IMG/VR virus record: IMGVR_UViG_3300027896_000001
Coordinates: 110,650-174,649 of that record
Reading direction: 5' to 3' (one strand)
Source of the DNA: a virus
DNA: 64,000 nucleotides
Shown here: positions 52,203-59,455 of the stretch, piece after piece
How the letters are laid out: each line of letters starts with the position of its first letter
How positions within the stretch are numbered: the first letter of the stretch is position 1
The notes under the pieces: model-generated
Seen by the model: only the letters and a program-made list of their open reading frames with translations
The model's database searches: none
Told to the model about the DNA's origin: nothing
Program-made: the position numbers and the translations under genes

Positions 52203-52411
52203 GATTCCTCCTTCTTTAATTGTTTTTGTAATAATTCTTCAAGTTTTGTTGCATTTGGTTCACCTATATTTTTCCATTCACATGTGTTGTCTAAAACTGA
52301 TTCGACAAGGTGCTGCCAATCATGGCAGTATTTACAATAACGATAATGAGCATTTAGTCTCCAATAGAACCAATAATGAATCCCAAACAGTTTGCATAAT
52401 AACCATCTCAT
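52199..52411 (-). CDS. Small zinc-knuckle protein
   Basis: 70 residues. LCKLFGIHYW at the start and YCKYCHDW resemble small phage proteins with one zinc site. Overlaps both neighbours by 4 nt. Confidence 0.55.
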   Translation of the reverse strand: MRWLLCKLFGIHYWFYWRLNAHYRYCKYCHDWQHLVESVLDNTCEWKNIGEPNATKLEELLQKQLKKEES

Positions 52412-52656
52412 AAATGCTCCATTTGATTTTTTAATTTTGAAGAAATTATATCAACAAATTGAGGATTTAATTCCATTTTTTGTTCTTCTTTTTTTAATTC
52501 TATTTTATGTTGTAATCTTTCAATTTCGGCTTTAATAATCGCTACGCTGTCAGGATTCGTAAAACACATCTGCCAAAGAAAACAAGCGGAAGCCTTGGGA
52601 AGGCTGCATTCATTTTCAACAAATTCGCTAGTAGGATAGTCTTTATCTATGTTCAT
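52408..52656 (-). CDS. Small hypothetical protein
   Basis: 82 residues, with a cysteine-containing N-terminal half and a helical C-terminal half (AIIKAEIERLQHKIELKKEE). Overlaps the upstream gene by 14 nt. Unknown. Confidence 0.5.
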   Translation of the reverse strand: MNIDKDYPTSEFVENECSLPKASACFLWQMCFTNPDSVAIIKAEIERLQHKIELKKEEQKMELNPQFVDIISSKLKNQMEHL

Positions 52657-52873
52657 CTTCGACTCCTAATTCTTGCGCCAATTGCGCCAGTAAAGTCTGT
52701 CTTTTTGGATTTTCTACAAATTTCTTAATTCCCTCTTCAGTAATTTTTATAATTGATTTAGAAGGTTCACCTAAAACAAATTGCCCCGGTTTGATTACGC
52801 AGTCAAGCCCTGAATGATAACCATATGCTCGCCCGCAATTAGCGCATATATCGATCAACCTATAAGCTGCCAT
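52643..52873 (-). CDS. Small zinc-binding-like protein
   Basis: 76 residues. CANCGRAYGYHSGLDC supplies a C-x-x-C ... H/C site, followed by a helical end. AAAGGA upstream. Unknown. Confidence 0.55.
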   Translation of the reverse strand: MAAYRLIDICANCGRAYGYHSGLDCVIKPGQFVLGEPSKSIIKITEEGIKKFVENPKRQTLLAQLAQELGVEDEHR

Positions 52874-52890
52874 ATTTTTCCTTTCAAATA

Positions 52891-52922
52891 AAAAAAAGGC
52901 CAGCTGTTACGCTGGCCTTTTC
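52891..52922 (-). terminator. Rho-independent terminator after RRM gene
   Basis: AGGCCAGC/GCTGGCCT stem with a 6-nt loop, flanked by A- and T-runs; on the minus strand a run of eight Ts follows. Ends the RRM transcript. Confidence 0.9.
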
Positions 52923-52945
52923 ACTGTCTATATAAACCGAGACGT

Positions 52946-53230
52946 TTATCTGCGGTTGCTTCCCTGGTATTCTTTTTTGGGACGTTCGCGGGCTTCGTTG
53001 ACAGTAAGCGCTCTGCCCGCCACTTCTTTTCCGTTCAGCCCATCGGCAGCAGATTCGGCGTCTGCTATCTTTTCGAACTCCACAAAGCCGAACCCTTTGC
53101 TCTTGCCGCTTTCGCGATCCGTTATTACTTTGGCCGACTTCACGGTCCCAAAGGATGAGAACAACGAAGACAGACCTGCATCATCTACGCTATAGGGAAG
53201 ATTCCCCACATACAATTTTGGCTTATCCAT
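52946..53230 (-). CDS. RRM-domain RNA-binding protein
   Basis: About 94 residues from the second ATG (53230), which has the better spacing to AAAGGAG; the first ATG is two codons earlier. Nearly the whole protein is one RRM: RNP2 KLYVGNLPY and RNP1 KGFGFVEF, with the usual beta-alpha-beta pattern and a short basic tail (RPKKEYQGSNRR). Bacterial and cyanobacterial RRM proteins bind single-stranded RNA. Codons are C-rich, suggesting strong expression. It could bind the numerous structured RNAs nearby, but that is inference. Confidence 0.9.
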   Translation of the reverse strand: MDKPKLYVGNLPYSVDDAGLSSLFSSFGTVKSAKVITDRESGKSKGFGFVEFEKIADAESAADGLNGKEVAGRALTVNEARERPKKEYQGSNRR

Positions 53231-53342
53231 TGACATTTCTCCTTTTAAATGATTGACAAAAACAGGTGAATTAAATTATTGTTTGGTTCTACTGATATCA
53301 ATTCCTCCATTCTTCAGCAGGTTAAAGATTTATATAAAATAA

Positions 53343-53720
53343 TTAATGTTGTTTCTGTTCTTCGAATAAATCTAATTGAGATCCGTCCTTTTCTCCCGCA
53401 ACGGCAATATGGACTTTAAATACCTGCCCTATATTGCGTTTGTAATATTTATAATCTTGCAGGAAGAATTTGCGAAGTTTTGTGAATAAATCAAGGCTTC
53501 TTGCCTGATGAGCATGAGTGGGTTTCAAGAATATCAACATCATGCATTTTCCGCCAGACGGCAGTCTTATATTACCCTCATCACTTTCGTAAGTAAGAAA
53601 GTATTTAGACAAGTCAGCCTTGTCCACCAGAATCACATCCAGGAGCCTTGCCTCCTCCACTGTCTTTCCTGATTCGTCCCATAATTTCCGACAAGCCTTG
53701 CTGAAATTTATCCTTTCCAT
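53343..53720 (-). CDS. Hypothetical protein overlapping its neighbour
   Basis: 125 residues from the ATG at 53720 (GGAGG about 11 nt upstream). It overlaps the upstream gene by 107 nt in a different frame. The C-terminal half is alpha/beta (GKCMMLIFLKPTHAHQ) with a polar end (DLFEEQKQH). Unknown. Confidence 0.55.
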   Translation of the reverse strand: MERINFSKACRKLWDESGKTVEEARLLDVILVDKADLSKYFLTYESDEGNIRLPSGGKCMMLIFLKPTHAHQARSLDLFTKLRKFFLQDYKYYKRNIGQVFKVHIAVAGEKDGSQLDLFEEQKQH

Positions 53721-53919
53721 CTGTAATAGCACCTCCTGTAATTTCTTTGATAAATTCTCCCGGATCTTTAGCCATTACTAACATAATAGAACATTTAAGG
53801 TCTTCAGGAATCATATCCGAAATTCCAAGTTTTGCCAATAGTTTTAATAGAGAAGAAAGTGATGCATGGTATAAAGCGCATGTATCACATTGAATGTCTT
53901 CTATTTTCTTTAGTTCCAT
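53614..53919 (-). CDS. Hypothetical protein with CDTC motif
   Basis: 101 residues with AAAGGAG upstream, first gene after a promoter-like motif. IQCDTCALYHASLSSLLKLL gives a C-x-x-C near the start; the C-terminal 25 residues are Gly-rich and overlap the next gene. Unknown. Confidence 0.55.
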   Translation of the reverse strand: MELKKIEDIQCDTCALYHASLSSLLKLLAKLGISDMIPEDLKCSIMLVMAKDPGEFIKEITGGAITDGKDKFQQGLSEIMGRIRKDSGGGKAPGCDSGGQG

Positions 53920-53955
53920 AGTTAAAAATCTCCTTTCTATATTAGTTATTTCATA

Positions 53956-53969
53956 AAATAGTTATTATT
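53956..53969 (-). promoter_or_regulatory. Promoter-like motif (core ATAACTATTTT)
   Basis: Minus-strand AATAATAACTATTTTATG, about 40 nt upstream of the start at 53919 and just past a tRNA terminator. One of five copies. Confidence 0.5.
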
Positions 53970-53974
53970 AACAT

Positions 53975-54024
53975 AAAAAAAAGAATGCGCGTAACGAAAC
54001 GGTGCATGAAAAAATTACGCGCAC
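53975..54024 (-). terminator. Terminator behind tRNA-Met
   Basis: TGCGCGTAA and TTACGCGCA form a 9-bp stem with a ~22-nt loop; on the minus strand TTCTTTTTTTT follows. It ends the tRNA transcript right before a promoter-like motif. Confidence 0.8.
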
Positions 54025-54029
54025 TCCTG

Positions 54030-54101
54030 CTGCAAGAATCCGATTCGAACGGACATCTATGGGTTATGAGCCCAATCGACATACCATTAGTCCACCTTGC
54101 A
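54030..54101 (-). tRNA. tRNA-Met (CAT)
   Basis: Acceptor TGCAAGG/TCTTGCA, anticodon loop CTCATAA giving CAT, T-arm with GTTCGAATC, discriminator G. CCA not encoded. Whether it is elongator, initiator or lysidine-modified Ile is not decided by sequence alone. Confidence 0.88.
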
Positions 54102-54111
54102 ACATCGTTTA

Positions 54112-54516
54112 TTATTTCGCCCGCCTGTGAATGAACATGCATAGGTTTGCCACGTCCACACATGCGTCTTCAACGTTTTTACCTGCATCCATCTCAGCCA
54201 GATTGGATTCGATATTGGTCCTGAAACTCCATGCAGGATCGGTGTCCCAGCCTTTTTTGCCGGCAATGACTTTTTCAGCCAATGTCGATTTCATTTCTTT
54301 GGCAAATGCGTTCACTTCCCGATTAAGCCGTTTGATTTCAGACTCCTGTTCAGGCGTGACTTTTGCTGTCTGTTTTTCTCCGGCTTTTTCAATCTCTTCC
54401 GGAGAAAGACCGCAATGGCCGCATTTTCCTTTTGAATCCAGAGCGACTTCGCCGTCTGTTATATAGCACGGCGCCAACAGGTTCTTTTTCCTTGGACATG
54501 TCTTTTCCTTTGCCAT
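54112..54516 (-). CDS. Hypothetical protein with zinc-binding N-terminus
   Basis: 134 residues from the ATG at 54516 (AAGGAGG upstream). CPRKKNLLAPC ... CGHCGLSP near the start form a zinc site, then helical and charged (EQESEIKRLNREV). GC-richer codons. Its ribosome binding site lies in a predicted hairpin (CAATCC-AAGGA-GGATTG). Confidence 0.6.
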   Translation of the reverse strand: MAKEKTCPRKKNLLAPCYITDGEVALDSKGKCGHCGLSPEEIEKAGEKQTAKVTPEQESEIKRLNREVNAFAKEMKSTLAEKVIAGKKGWDTDPAWSFRTNIESNLAEMDAGKNVEDACVDVANLCMFIHRRAK

Positions 54517-54518
54517 TG

Positions 54519-54538
54519 TCAATCCTCCTTGGATTGGG
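54519..54538 (-). promoter_or_regulatory. Hairpin enclosing the ribosome binding site
   Basis: On the minus strand CAATCC-AAGGA-GGATTG folds as a 6-bp stem that occludes the Shine-Dalgarno sequence of the gene starting at 54516. Could give translational control. Confidence 0.4.
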
Positions 54539-54661
54539 TTAAGATTCGTTGTATTTTTCTTCGTATTGGATAGTATTGTCCCATCCGCAATTCGGGCATG
54601 TCGGGCCATCTTCCCACGGATAGGTATGCCCGCATTCTGAACAAACCATATCTGCCGGCAT
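54539..54661 (-). CDS. Small zinc-ribbon protein (40 aa)
   Basis: 40 residues. C-S-E-C-G and C-P-N-C-G flank a Trp-rich loop, a classic zinc ribbon. GGAGG upstream; the start lies within the end of the upstream gene's spacer. A miniprotein of unknown role. Confidence 0.65.
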   Translation of the reverse strand: MPADMVCSECGHTYPWEDGPTCPNCGWDNTIQYEEKYNES

Positions 54662-54662
54662 C

Positions 54663-54959
54663 TTAAGCCTCCGTTTCTAAATCTATAGCAGCTTTAAGTT
54701 CTGCTTCTTCTGCAGCTTTTTTTTCTGCATCTTTTTTATCTTTGTGTCTTTTTCTTCGAAGTTTTTCATTGTCCACCGTTTTAATTATCGCTTCGAGATT
54801 GTGAGGAACATTAAGCTTTTTGCAAATATTGATTATATCGGTAATGGCTTTTTGTGCAGCCTCAATTCGCATTTCATCGCCTGGTTTTGAAATATATTCA
54901 TCAAGATTTTTACGGCGACGAACACAAGCGTTTTGCTGCCTTGCTAACCTTTTATTCAT
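54663..54959 (-). CDS. Basic helical protein
   Basis: 98 residues, highly charged helix (KLRRKRHKDKKDAEKKAAEE) ending in an acidic tail. GGAGAA upstream. Possibly nucleic-acid binding. Overlaps the upstream stop by 4 nt. Confidence 0.55.
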   Translation of the reverse strand: MNKRLARQQNACVRRRKNLDEYISKPGDEMRIEAAQKAITDIINICKKLNVPHNLEAIIKTVDNEKLRRKRHKDKKDAEKKAAEEAELKAAIDLETEA

Positions 54960-55177
54960 TTTATATCGTATTCTCCTTTCCTTTCTTTACTTAATTCATT
55001 TGTCATAAGATTCAATGTTTCGAGAAACAACGGGTCTTTCGGATATTTTCTGGCCCACTTATCAAGAAGATTTATCATCTTTAGGGCTGTTTCTCTGAAT
55101 CGAATAATAATTTCACACGCTTTGTCAAATTTATTTTCAGGTTCAATAACCTGAGTTTCGTCATCTTTTTCAGCCAT
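54956..55177 (-). CDS. Small helical protein
   Basis: 73 residues, helical and charged, beginning MAEKDDETQVIEPENKFDK. Tightly coupled to both neighbours. Unknown. Confidence 0.55.
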   Translation of the reverse strand: MAEKDDETQVIEPENKFDKACEIIIRFRETALKMINLLDKWARKYPKDPLFLETLNLMTNELSKERKGEYDIK

Positions 55178-55838
55178 GTTTTTTCCTCATTTTAAAATCT
55201 TTAGGAAGCAGATTCGGATATTCCTTATCAACTTCTTCCAAGACTTCCTCCATAAATTTAGTTGTTTTTTCAGGAGGATCAGTGATAAATTTTTCAGGGA
55301 CAAGTTCTTTTCTCTGAAGAATATCGATTATCAAAGATGAGGCAAAACCCTGAGCTACCGAATCTTTAATAAACCCTTCAACTGGAACAGGGTCGTTTTC
55401 CATTTTTTTAGATATTATTACTTTTTTATTTTTTATTTTATAAGGAATTACTATCAGCCTTTCGTTATTGACATTCTTAAAATCAATAACAGAAATAACC
55501 AACGCTTCTTGTTTTTTATTGGGTGGAGATTTTTTGAATTTTTCCCAATGTTCCATAACGTATTGAGCGTCTTTTTTATTTGAACATTTTGTAAGGAATG
55601 AGTCAGAAACAAATATTATTTGATGCGCTTTTTTATCATAAGTAAGTTTCCCAATTTGTTTACACATATTTTCTTTTTCTTCATCGCCCATAAATGGAGT
55701 AAAAACAACACTTATTTCTTTTTCGCTTAATATATTAAAATTAGTAGCAAATTTTTTGTTTTTTTCCCTTGTAACAATCAAGCCTTCAGTAGAGGCTTTT
55801 ACAATATCATTTATTATATCAGTTGTTATTTCCGGCAT
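55170..55838 (-). CDS. Hypothetical alpha/beta protein
   Basis: 222 residues with GGAGG upstream. Several beta strands (ISVVFTPFMGD, QIIFVSDSFL, RLIVIPYKIKN) alternate with Lys-rich helices; C-terminal helix is acidic. No family recognised. Confidence 0.6.
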   Translation of the reverse strand: MPEITTDIINDIVKASTEGLIVTREKNKKFATNFNILSEKEISVVFTPFMGDEEKENMCKQIGKLTYDKKAHQIIFVSDSFLTKCSNKKDAQYVMEHWEKFKKSPPNKKQEALVISVIDFKNVNNERLIVIPYKIKNKKVIISKKMENDPVPVEGFIKDSVAQGFASSLIIDILQRKELVPEKFITDPPEKTTKFMEEVLEEVDKEYPNLLPKDFKMRKKHG

Positions 55839-55866
55839 TTACACCTCCTATTAATATGAATAGATC

Positions 55867-56025
55867 TTATTTTAATAAATCATCAACAATCTTCATATGC
55901 AATATATTATTTAACTTTTCAAAAAATAGAAATATAATGCATTTTTTTTCTTCCGCTTTCCACCATTGACATTTATCCTCGTCACAATCAAAACCTTTTT
56001 TAAGCGGACAAGTTTGCGCTGGCAT
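55867..56025 (-). CDS. Small CxxxC-type conserved phage protein
   Basis: 52 residues from the ATG at 56025 (AAAGGAG upstream). The pattern CPLKKGFDCDEDKCQWW is typical of small phage proteins with C, C, C-WW and a later Cys. Probably metal-binding; role unknown. Confidence 0.6.
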   Translation of the reverse strand: MPAQTCPLKKGFDCDEDKCQWWKAEEKKCIIFLFFEKLNNILHMKIVDDLLK

Positions 56026-56064
56026 AAAACTCCTTTTGTTAAAATAAATACCGCTCTTATTATT

Positions 56065-56195
56065 GATGCTGCCCCGGCGGGGTTTGGACCCCCGCAGGGC
56101 TGGCATCCTGTAATTTTTTTGGGCGAGCCTCTTTGTTCCCGAGGGTAGCCGTTACCGGCAGAAGCGGCCACAGACTGTATGCGGGTTAGACAGAG
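56065..56195. ncRNA. Structured element with long imperfect GC hairpin
   Basis: GATGC...GCATC (56065-56107) encloses CGGGG-7 nt-CCCCG, a T-arm-like top. Upstream on the minus strand is GCCG-GTAA-CGGC, a GNRA tetraloop (56148-56159). On the plus strand the long hairpin is followed by ATTTTTTT. No complete tRNA cloverleaf could be drawn. Confidence 0.4.
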
Positions 56196-56209
56196 AAGAT
56201 TTTGTTTTA

Positions 56210-56809
56210 TTAGGCAAGCCCCTTATCTTTAAATCTTTGATACGCATCTATCATGTCTTTATTAGATGGGTAAAAATACCAGTTTGTCATATCAGAAAAT
56301 TTTACAAGAAGTTGGTTTGATGGACTTCCAGAAAACCATTCATAAAGCTGTATCATAAAATGGTTTTCTGGAGCTTTAGACAGAACCTGGCCTTGCCACT
56401 TTACCTTTCCATTTTCATGGAAAGATAAAAACCATTTTCCAACTATATGATCTTCAGGTTGTTTTGGATTTAAATAATTCATAAAAATATTAAATAAATC
56501 CTCAGCAAGATTTTCTGCATTTTTAAAATCTCGGGTTAATGGTATTTTAGTCCATCCTACAAATGTACTGCTCTTACTACTCATATGTATAAATTGTTTT
56601 AATTCTAATATTTTTCTTATTTCAAAATTAATTTCTTCACGGTTATTATGAATCACTTGGCGCCTGCCAGGTGACAATGTTATACAATCCCAGTGAACTT
56701 CCGCGAATGGTCTTTTTGTTTTATAAATTGTTATAACCGGGATATCTTTCTTTTCTGCATCATTAAAAGCTTCAGAATCTTCATTCTTTTTTTTTATTAT
56801 ATAATACAT
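56210..56809 (-). CDS. Hypothetical protein
   Basis: 199 residues, GAGAGGA upstream. Mixed alpha/beta with several Trp (VIHNNREEINFE, KWFLSFHENGKVKWQGQ). No family recognised. Confidence 0.55.
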   Translation of the reverse strand: MYYIIKKKNEDSEAFNDAEKKDIPVITIYKTKRPFAEVHWDCITLSPGRRQVIHNNREEINFEIRKILELKQFIHMSSKSSTFVGWTKIPLTRDFKNAENLAEDLFNIFMNYLNPKQPEDHIVGKWFLSFHENGKVKWQGQVLSKAPENHFMIQLYEWFSGSPSNQLLVKFSDMTNWYFYPSNKDMIDAYQRFKDKGLA

Positions 56810-56823
56810 AAAATCCTCTCTGT

Positions 56824-57153
56824 TTAAATGAATTTAATCCGTACTTCGCAAACACGGCGTCCCCATCCTTTTACTTCCTTTATTTTCGCAAGGACATTGT
56901 AAACGCCGTCGCCAACGCCTGTTGACACCAATACGCCAAGTCCTGGATGTCCTGCAGGGTAGTTAAACTGCATAACAGTAGGGCCTTTTGAATAATCGAT
57001 CCTGTCACAAAACTCAGACCAATTATGCCCAAGGACCTTTGCGTTTGCTTCTTTTTCCGCGCCTTCTTTATGAAGGATATAACACGGATCGCCGATCCAG
57101 CAAAGACCGGCATCTACGCCGATAACGCCAATTTGTTCAAAGCCTTTTTCCAT
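56824..57153 (-). CDS. Conserved phage-type beta protein
   Basis: 109 residues from the ATG at 57153 (GGAGGAA upstream). VIGVDAGLCWIGDPCYI and GVGDGVYNVLAKI form a recurring pattern seen in uncharacterised phage proteins, probably a beta domain. GC-rich codons. Overlaps the upstream gene end by 40 nt. Confidence 0.55.
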   Translation of the reverse strand: MEKGFEQIGVIGVDAGLCWIGDPCYILHKEGAEKEANAKVLGHNWSEFCDRIDYSKGPTVMQFNYPAGHPGLGVLVSTGVGDGVYNVLAKIKEVKGWGRRVCEVRIKFI

Positions 57154-57344
57154 ATATTCCTCCATGAGTTAAATATGATTCGTTTTGTTTTGCATAAGAA
57201 TATTCTTAAAGGAAGGTATTTGGAAATACGCACATACTTAACCTTGCGCCATGTTCCGTCTGGAAATTTTTCTATTCCAATCATCCTGTTTTTATTTATT
57301 ATACATAAACGACTTTGTGAATAAACCTCGTTTATCTTATCCAT
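57114..57344 (-). CDS. Small hypothetical protein
   Basis: 76 residues; ATG lies inside the previous gene's last codons (overlap 13 nt). Basic (RKVKYVRISKYLPLRIFL). The C-terminal part overlaps the following gene, so the true end is unsure. Confidence 0.4.
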   Translation of the reverse strand: MDKINEVYSQSRLCIINKNRMIGIEKFPDGTWRKVKYVRISKYLPLRIFLCKTKRIIFNSWRNIWKKALNKLALSA

Positions 57345-57655
57345 TTTATTTCTTCAGGACATAGAGATTTCGCAATAACATCAGCGATATAATCGCACAT
57401 ATTGTATCTTTTTTTTCTTCGCGCAAATTCATGCGCATCGCATAAATAATGTCCAAATAAATGCGCTGCATGCCATTTGCTTGTTATTCCACGAACAGGC
57501 CTTACACGTATCTGATGTATTGAAGTTACGTCGCATCTGTCTGTTGTAAAAAATTTAACTATTCGTGGCGTCCCCAATGTTATGGAAGTTTGATAACTGA
57601 AATGTTTACCAAAGAGTTTTCTTAATTCTTTTTTAACCTCTAAGTATGACGACAT
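57332..57655 (-). CDS. Hypothetical protein with CH-rich region
   Basis: 107 residues from the ATG at 57655 (AAAGGAG upstream). HAAHLFGHYLCDAHEFARR carries several His and one Cys, maybe a metal site. Unknown family. Confidence 0.5.
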   Translation of the reverse strand: MSSYLEVKKELRKLFGKHFSYQTSITLGTPRIVKFFTTDRCDVTSIHQIRVRPVRGITSKWHAAHLFGHYLCDAHEFARRKKRYNMCDYIADVIAKSLCPEEIKWIR

Positions 57656-57678
57656 GAAGTTCTCCTTTAATTGAAGGG

Positions 57679-57752
57679 CCGGCCGCACCGCGCCCTTATC
57701 GTGCATTCGCAGTAGTGGTTATACGTTTGCACTTTACGGTACGACCAGCCGG
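57679..57752 (-). ncRNA. Structured RNA element F1
   Basis: CCGGC (57679-57683) / GCCGG (57748-57752) closing stem; GTGCA/TGCAC nested in TCGT/ACGA on the minus strand. Last of a ~660-nt block of stacked elements (57679-58341). Confidence 0.4.
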
Positions 57753-57757
57753 ATAAA

Positions 57758-57840
57758 TAAAAAAAGGCCAGGTGCAACAAAGTTAAACCACATCCTGCAA
57801 GGACTGGTACAGCCTCAAGATATGGCAAAATGCACCTGGC
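57758..57840 (-). ncRNA. Structured RNA element F2, 10-bp closing stem and U-run
   Basis: GCCAGGTGCA (57767-57776) / TGCACCTGGC (57831-57840), followed on the minus strand by CTTTTTTTA. Inside, CCATAT/ATGTGG (one G-U) encloses TCCT-TGC-AGGA. Confidence 0.6.
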
Positions 57841-57850
57841 ACATGTTTTG

Positions 57851-57933
57851 TAAAAAAATCGGCTGCATACTGCCGGTGGGGCGGTGACTGCGTGCGCTGG
57901 TAAGAAGCGCCGTTGGTCACGTATGCAACCGAT
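57851..57933 (-). ncRNA. Structured RNA element F3, 13-bp closing stem with G-U and U-run
   Basis: On the minus strand ATCGGTTGCATAC pairs with GTATGCAGCCGAT (13 bp with one G-U; the plus strand would have an A-C mismatch), followed by TTTTTT. GTGAC/GTCAC nests inside, and GGCG can pair with CGCC beyond it. Confidence 0.6.
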
Positions 57934-57940
57934 AATTTTA

Positions 57941-58026
57941 ACAGGGGCGGGGCATACATTTGGACGATCTGCACAATCTCGCCATAAAAATTATGCCCTT
58001 ACTAGTTGTGCAACTCTTGCCCCTGT
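57941..58026 (-). ncRNA. Structured RNA element F4 with 7+7 bp pseudoknot
   Basis: ACAGGGGC/GCCCCTGT (57941-57948, 58019-58026) closes the element. GGGCATA (57950) pairs with TATGCCC (57992) and TGCACAA (57970) with TTGTGCA (58006), crossing each other. Confidence 0.65.
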
Positions 58027-58037
58027 CGATTAGATAA

Positions 58038-58159
58038 GACCTTATTCTGACGGGCGCGATTGTTTTGCCATATTCAGCACCGGTAGAGATATGGCGCAGG
58101 GTGGTCTACCAACAGTTTCTAGAAAACTGTCCGCTCTGGCGGGACCGCCAGAATAGGTC
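58038..58159 (-). ncRNA. Structured RNA element F5 with pseudoknot
   Basis: GACCT-T-ATTCTG / CAGAAT-AGGTC closing stem (11 bp, one bulge). GCCATAT/ATATGGC (58067, 58089) crosses GGTAG/CTACC (58082, 58106). ACAGTTT/AAACTGT and CTGGCG/CGCCAG hairpins stand beside it. Confidence 0.6.
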
Positions 58160-58180
58160 ATAATTTACTGAAAATAGTCA

Positions 58181-58213
58181 GGGCCCAGGTTTTATTGCAA
58201 TCTACCCAGGCCC
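58181..58213 (-). ncRNA. Hairpin element F6
   Basis: On the minus strand GGGCCTGGGT pairs with ACCTGGGCCC, 10 bp with two G-U pairs and a 13-nt loop; ATTTTC occurs a few bases later. Confidence 0.45.
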
Positions 58214-58240
58214 CAACCAATCGTATCAAGACAGGCTCAC

Positions 58241-58341
58241 CGCCCGAGGTTACCGGGCGAGTAGCGTCACGAGTAACGCCGGCAGGTTTTTAAAACACCT
58301 CTCGTAAGATGTTCGATTATCCCTACCTCGCTTCGCCTGCC
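58241..58341 (-). ncRNA. Structured RNA element F7
   Basis: GGCAGG/CCTGCC (58281-58286, 58336-58341), a CGCCCG-GTAACCT-CGGGCG hairpin at 58241-58259 and GCGT/ACGC nearby. It is the first part of the block in minus-strand order. Confidence 0.4.
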
Positions 58342-58351
58342 TCTACACAAT

Positions 58352-58558
58352 TTACTTTCTATCGAGCAGTTTATATAGCGTTATTGACTGCCCGGTATTA
58401 TTGTCCTTAATCGTGATTTTCTCTCGGAAGCTCACGTCGTCCTCCGTGAGCTCTTTGTGTCCTAACAATACTATTTCCTCACCTTTGCGGACTTTATCCG
58501 CTTTGGTTTGGAAAACCTTCCACCAACCTACCTTCTCCATGACAGCGTAAAACGCCAT
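58352..58558 (-). CDS. Small hypothetical protein
   Basis: 68 residues with GAAAGGA upstream. Beta-rich (EEIVLLGHKELTEDDVSF). GC-rich codons; preceded by a leader hairpin of a recurring type. Unknown. Confidence 0.55.
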   Translation of the reverse strand: MAFYAVMEKVGWWKVFQTKADKVRKGEEIVLLGHKELTEDDVSFREKITIKDNNTGQSITLYKLLDRK

Positions 58559-58574
58559 GGTGATTCCTTTCTAT

Positions 58575-58594
58575 GCCCGTGCCGTAGCGTGGAC
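58575..58594 (-). promoter_or_regulatory. Recurring leader hairpin (GCCC type)
   Basis: GTCCACGCTACGGCACGGGC on the minus strand, between the gene at 58601 and the ribosome site of the gene at 58558. Nearly identical to the copies at 59427 and 59755. Confidence 0.5.
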
Positions 58595-58600
58595 GGTGAG

Positions 58601-59410
58601 TTAGCATCTCTCTACATGAATCCGCGGTGAAACCTTACCATCGGCCCTGCCATGATTATAAACATCAACCAGCAAATCCAACCACTCTTGATCGCGGTCA
58701 CACCCACTGATTCCATGAATCATATTAGCGCACTGTTCGGTTTGCTCCATCATGGATGAGTGGTTGTAATGGTAATCGTTAATCAGTTGAAATGCCGCGC
58801 GTAGAAAGGCTCGCGAACTGATAGAAGTGGGAAACTTCGGAACCAAATCCTTTATTTGTTTGATAAAGGATATATAGACCCGGAAATCCGTTTCCTTGAA
58901 TTTATCATTCAATTCGCCACGCTGGAATGGAGTCCAGTCTTCGTTTTTGCGCCCTGCGCCTTGATGCATTAGGATGAGGCCAAAATCAATCGATATTGAA
59001 TTCTGGGTGATAAATTTCCCAAATTTCATATATCCCTCGAAACCCCAATCCACATAGGCCGCCAGGAAATCCCCGGACGTCCAAGGCTTTCTCAAACACT
59101 GTCGTTGAGCTAAATCGAGAATAGTAGGCTTTTTATCCACCAACACAAATCGTATCGGCAGACCATACGAGCTCAATGCGTATGACCTGTTCTGGCCGTC
59201 GATAATCCATAATTTCCGACCGTCCCAGAAACAATCGGCAGGGGAAAATTCGGCCCCCTGTTTCAATGCCGCTACGAGCTTGTTGACAAACGGCATATTA
59301 ATCAAACGATTCCATGAGAGTTGATTGAAATCGTTCCATTCTCGGGTTTCGTAAATATAACCCGAGACCTTGACTCCAAGACTATTCTTTTCCTTTTCCG
59401 TAAGAATCAT
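58601..59410 (-). CDS. ParB-like N-terminal domain protein
   Basis: 269 residues with AAAGGGA upstream. LWIIDGQNRSYALSSYGLPI matches the ParB/sulfiredoxin-type signature (D-G-x-x-R), preceded by EFSPADCFWDGRKL; the C-terminal part is helical. Family members act in DNA partition, as nucleases or in small modification systems; specific role not determined. Confidence 0.65.
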   Translation of the reverse strand: MILTEKEKNSLGVKVSGYIYETREWNDFNQLSWNRLINMPFVNKLVAALKQGAEFSPADCFWDGRKLWIIDGQNRSYALSSYGLPIRFVLVDKKPTILDLAQRQCLRKPWTSGDFLAAYVDWGFEGYMKFGKFITQNSISIDFGLILMHQGAGRKNEDWTPFQRGELNDKFKETDFRVYISFIKQIKDLVPKFPTSISSRAFLRAAFQLINDYHYNHSSMMEQTEQCANMIHGISGCDRDQEWLDLLVDVYNHGRADGKVSPRIHVERC

Positions 59411-59426
59411 TTTAATCCCTTTCTAT

Positions 59427-59448
59427 GCCCGTGCCACATGGCGTGGAC
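59427..59448 (-). promoter_or_regulatory. Recurring leader hairpin (GCCC type)
   Basis: GTCCACGCCATGTGGCACGGGC on the minus strand, just upstream of the ParB-like gene. Confidence 0.5.
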
Positions 59449-59455
59449 AGTGAAG

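Noticed and set aside
56065-56195. A tRNA at the T-arm-like GC hairpin
   Set aside because: No matching acceptor, D-arm or anticodon arm could be placed.
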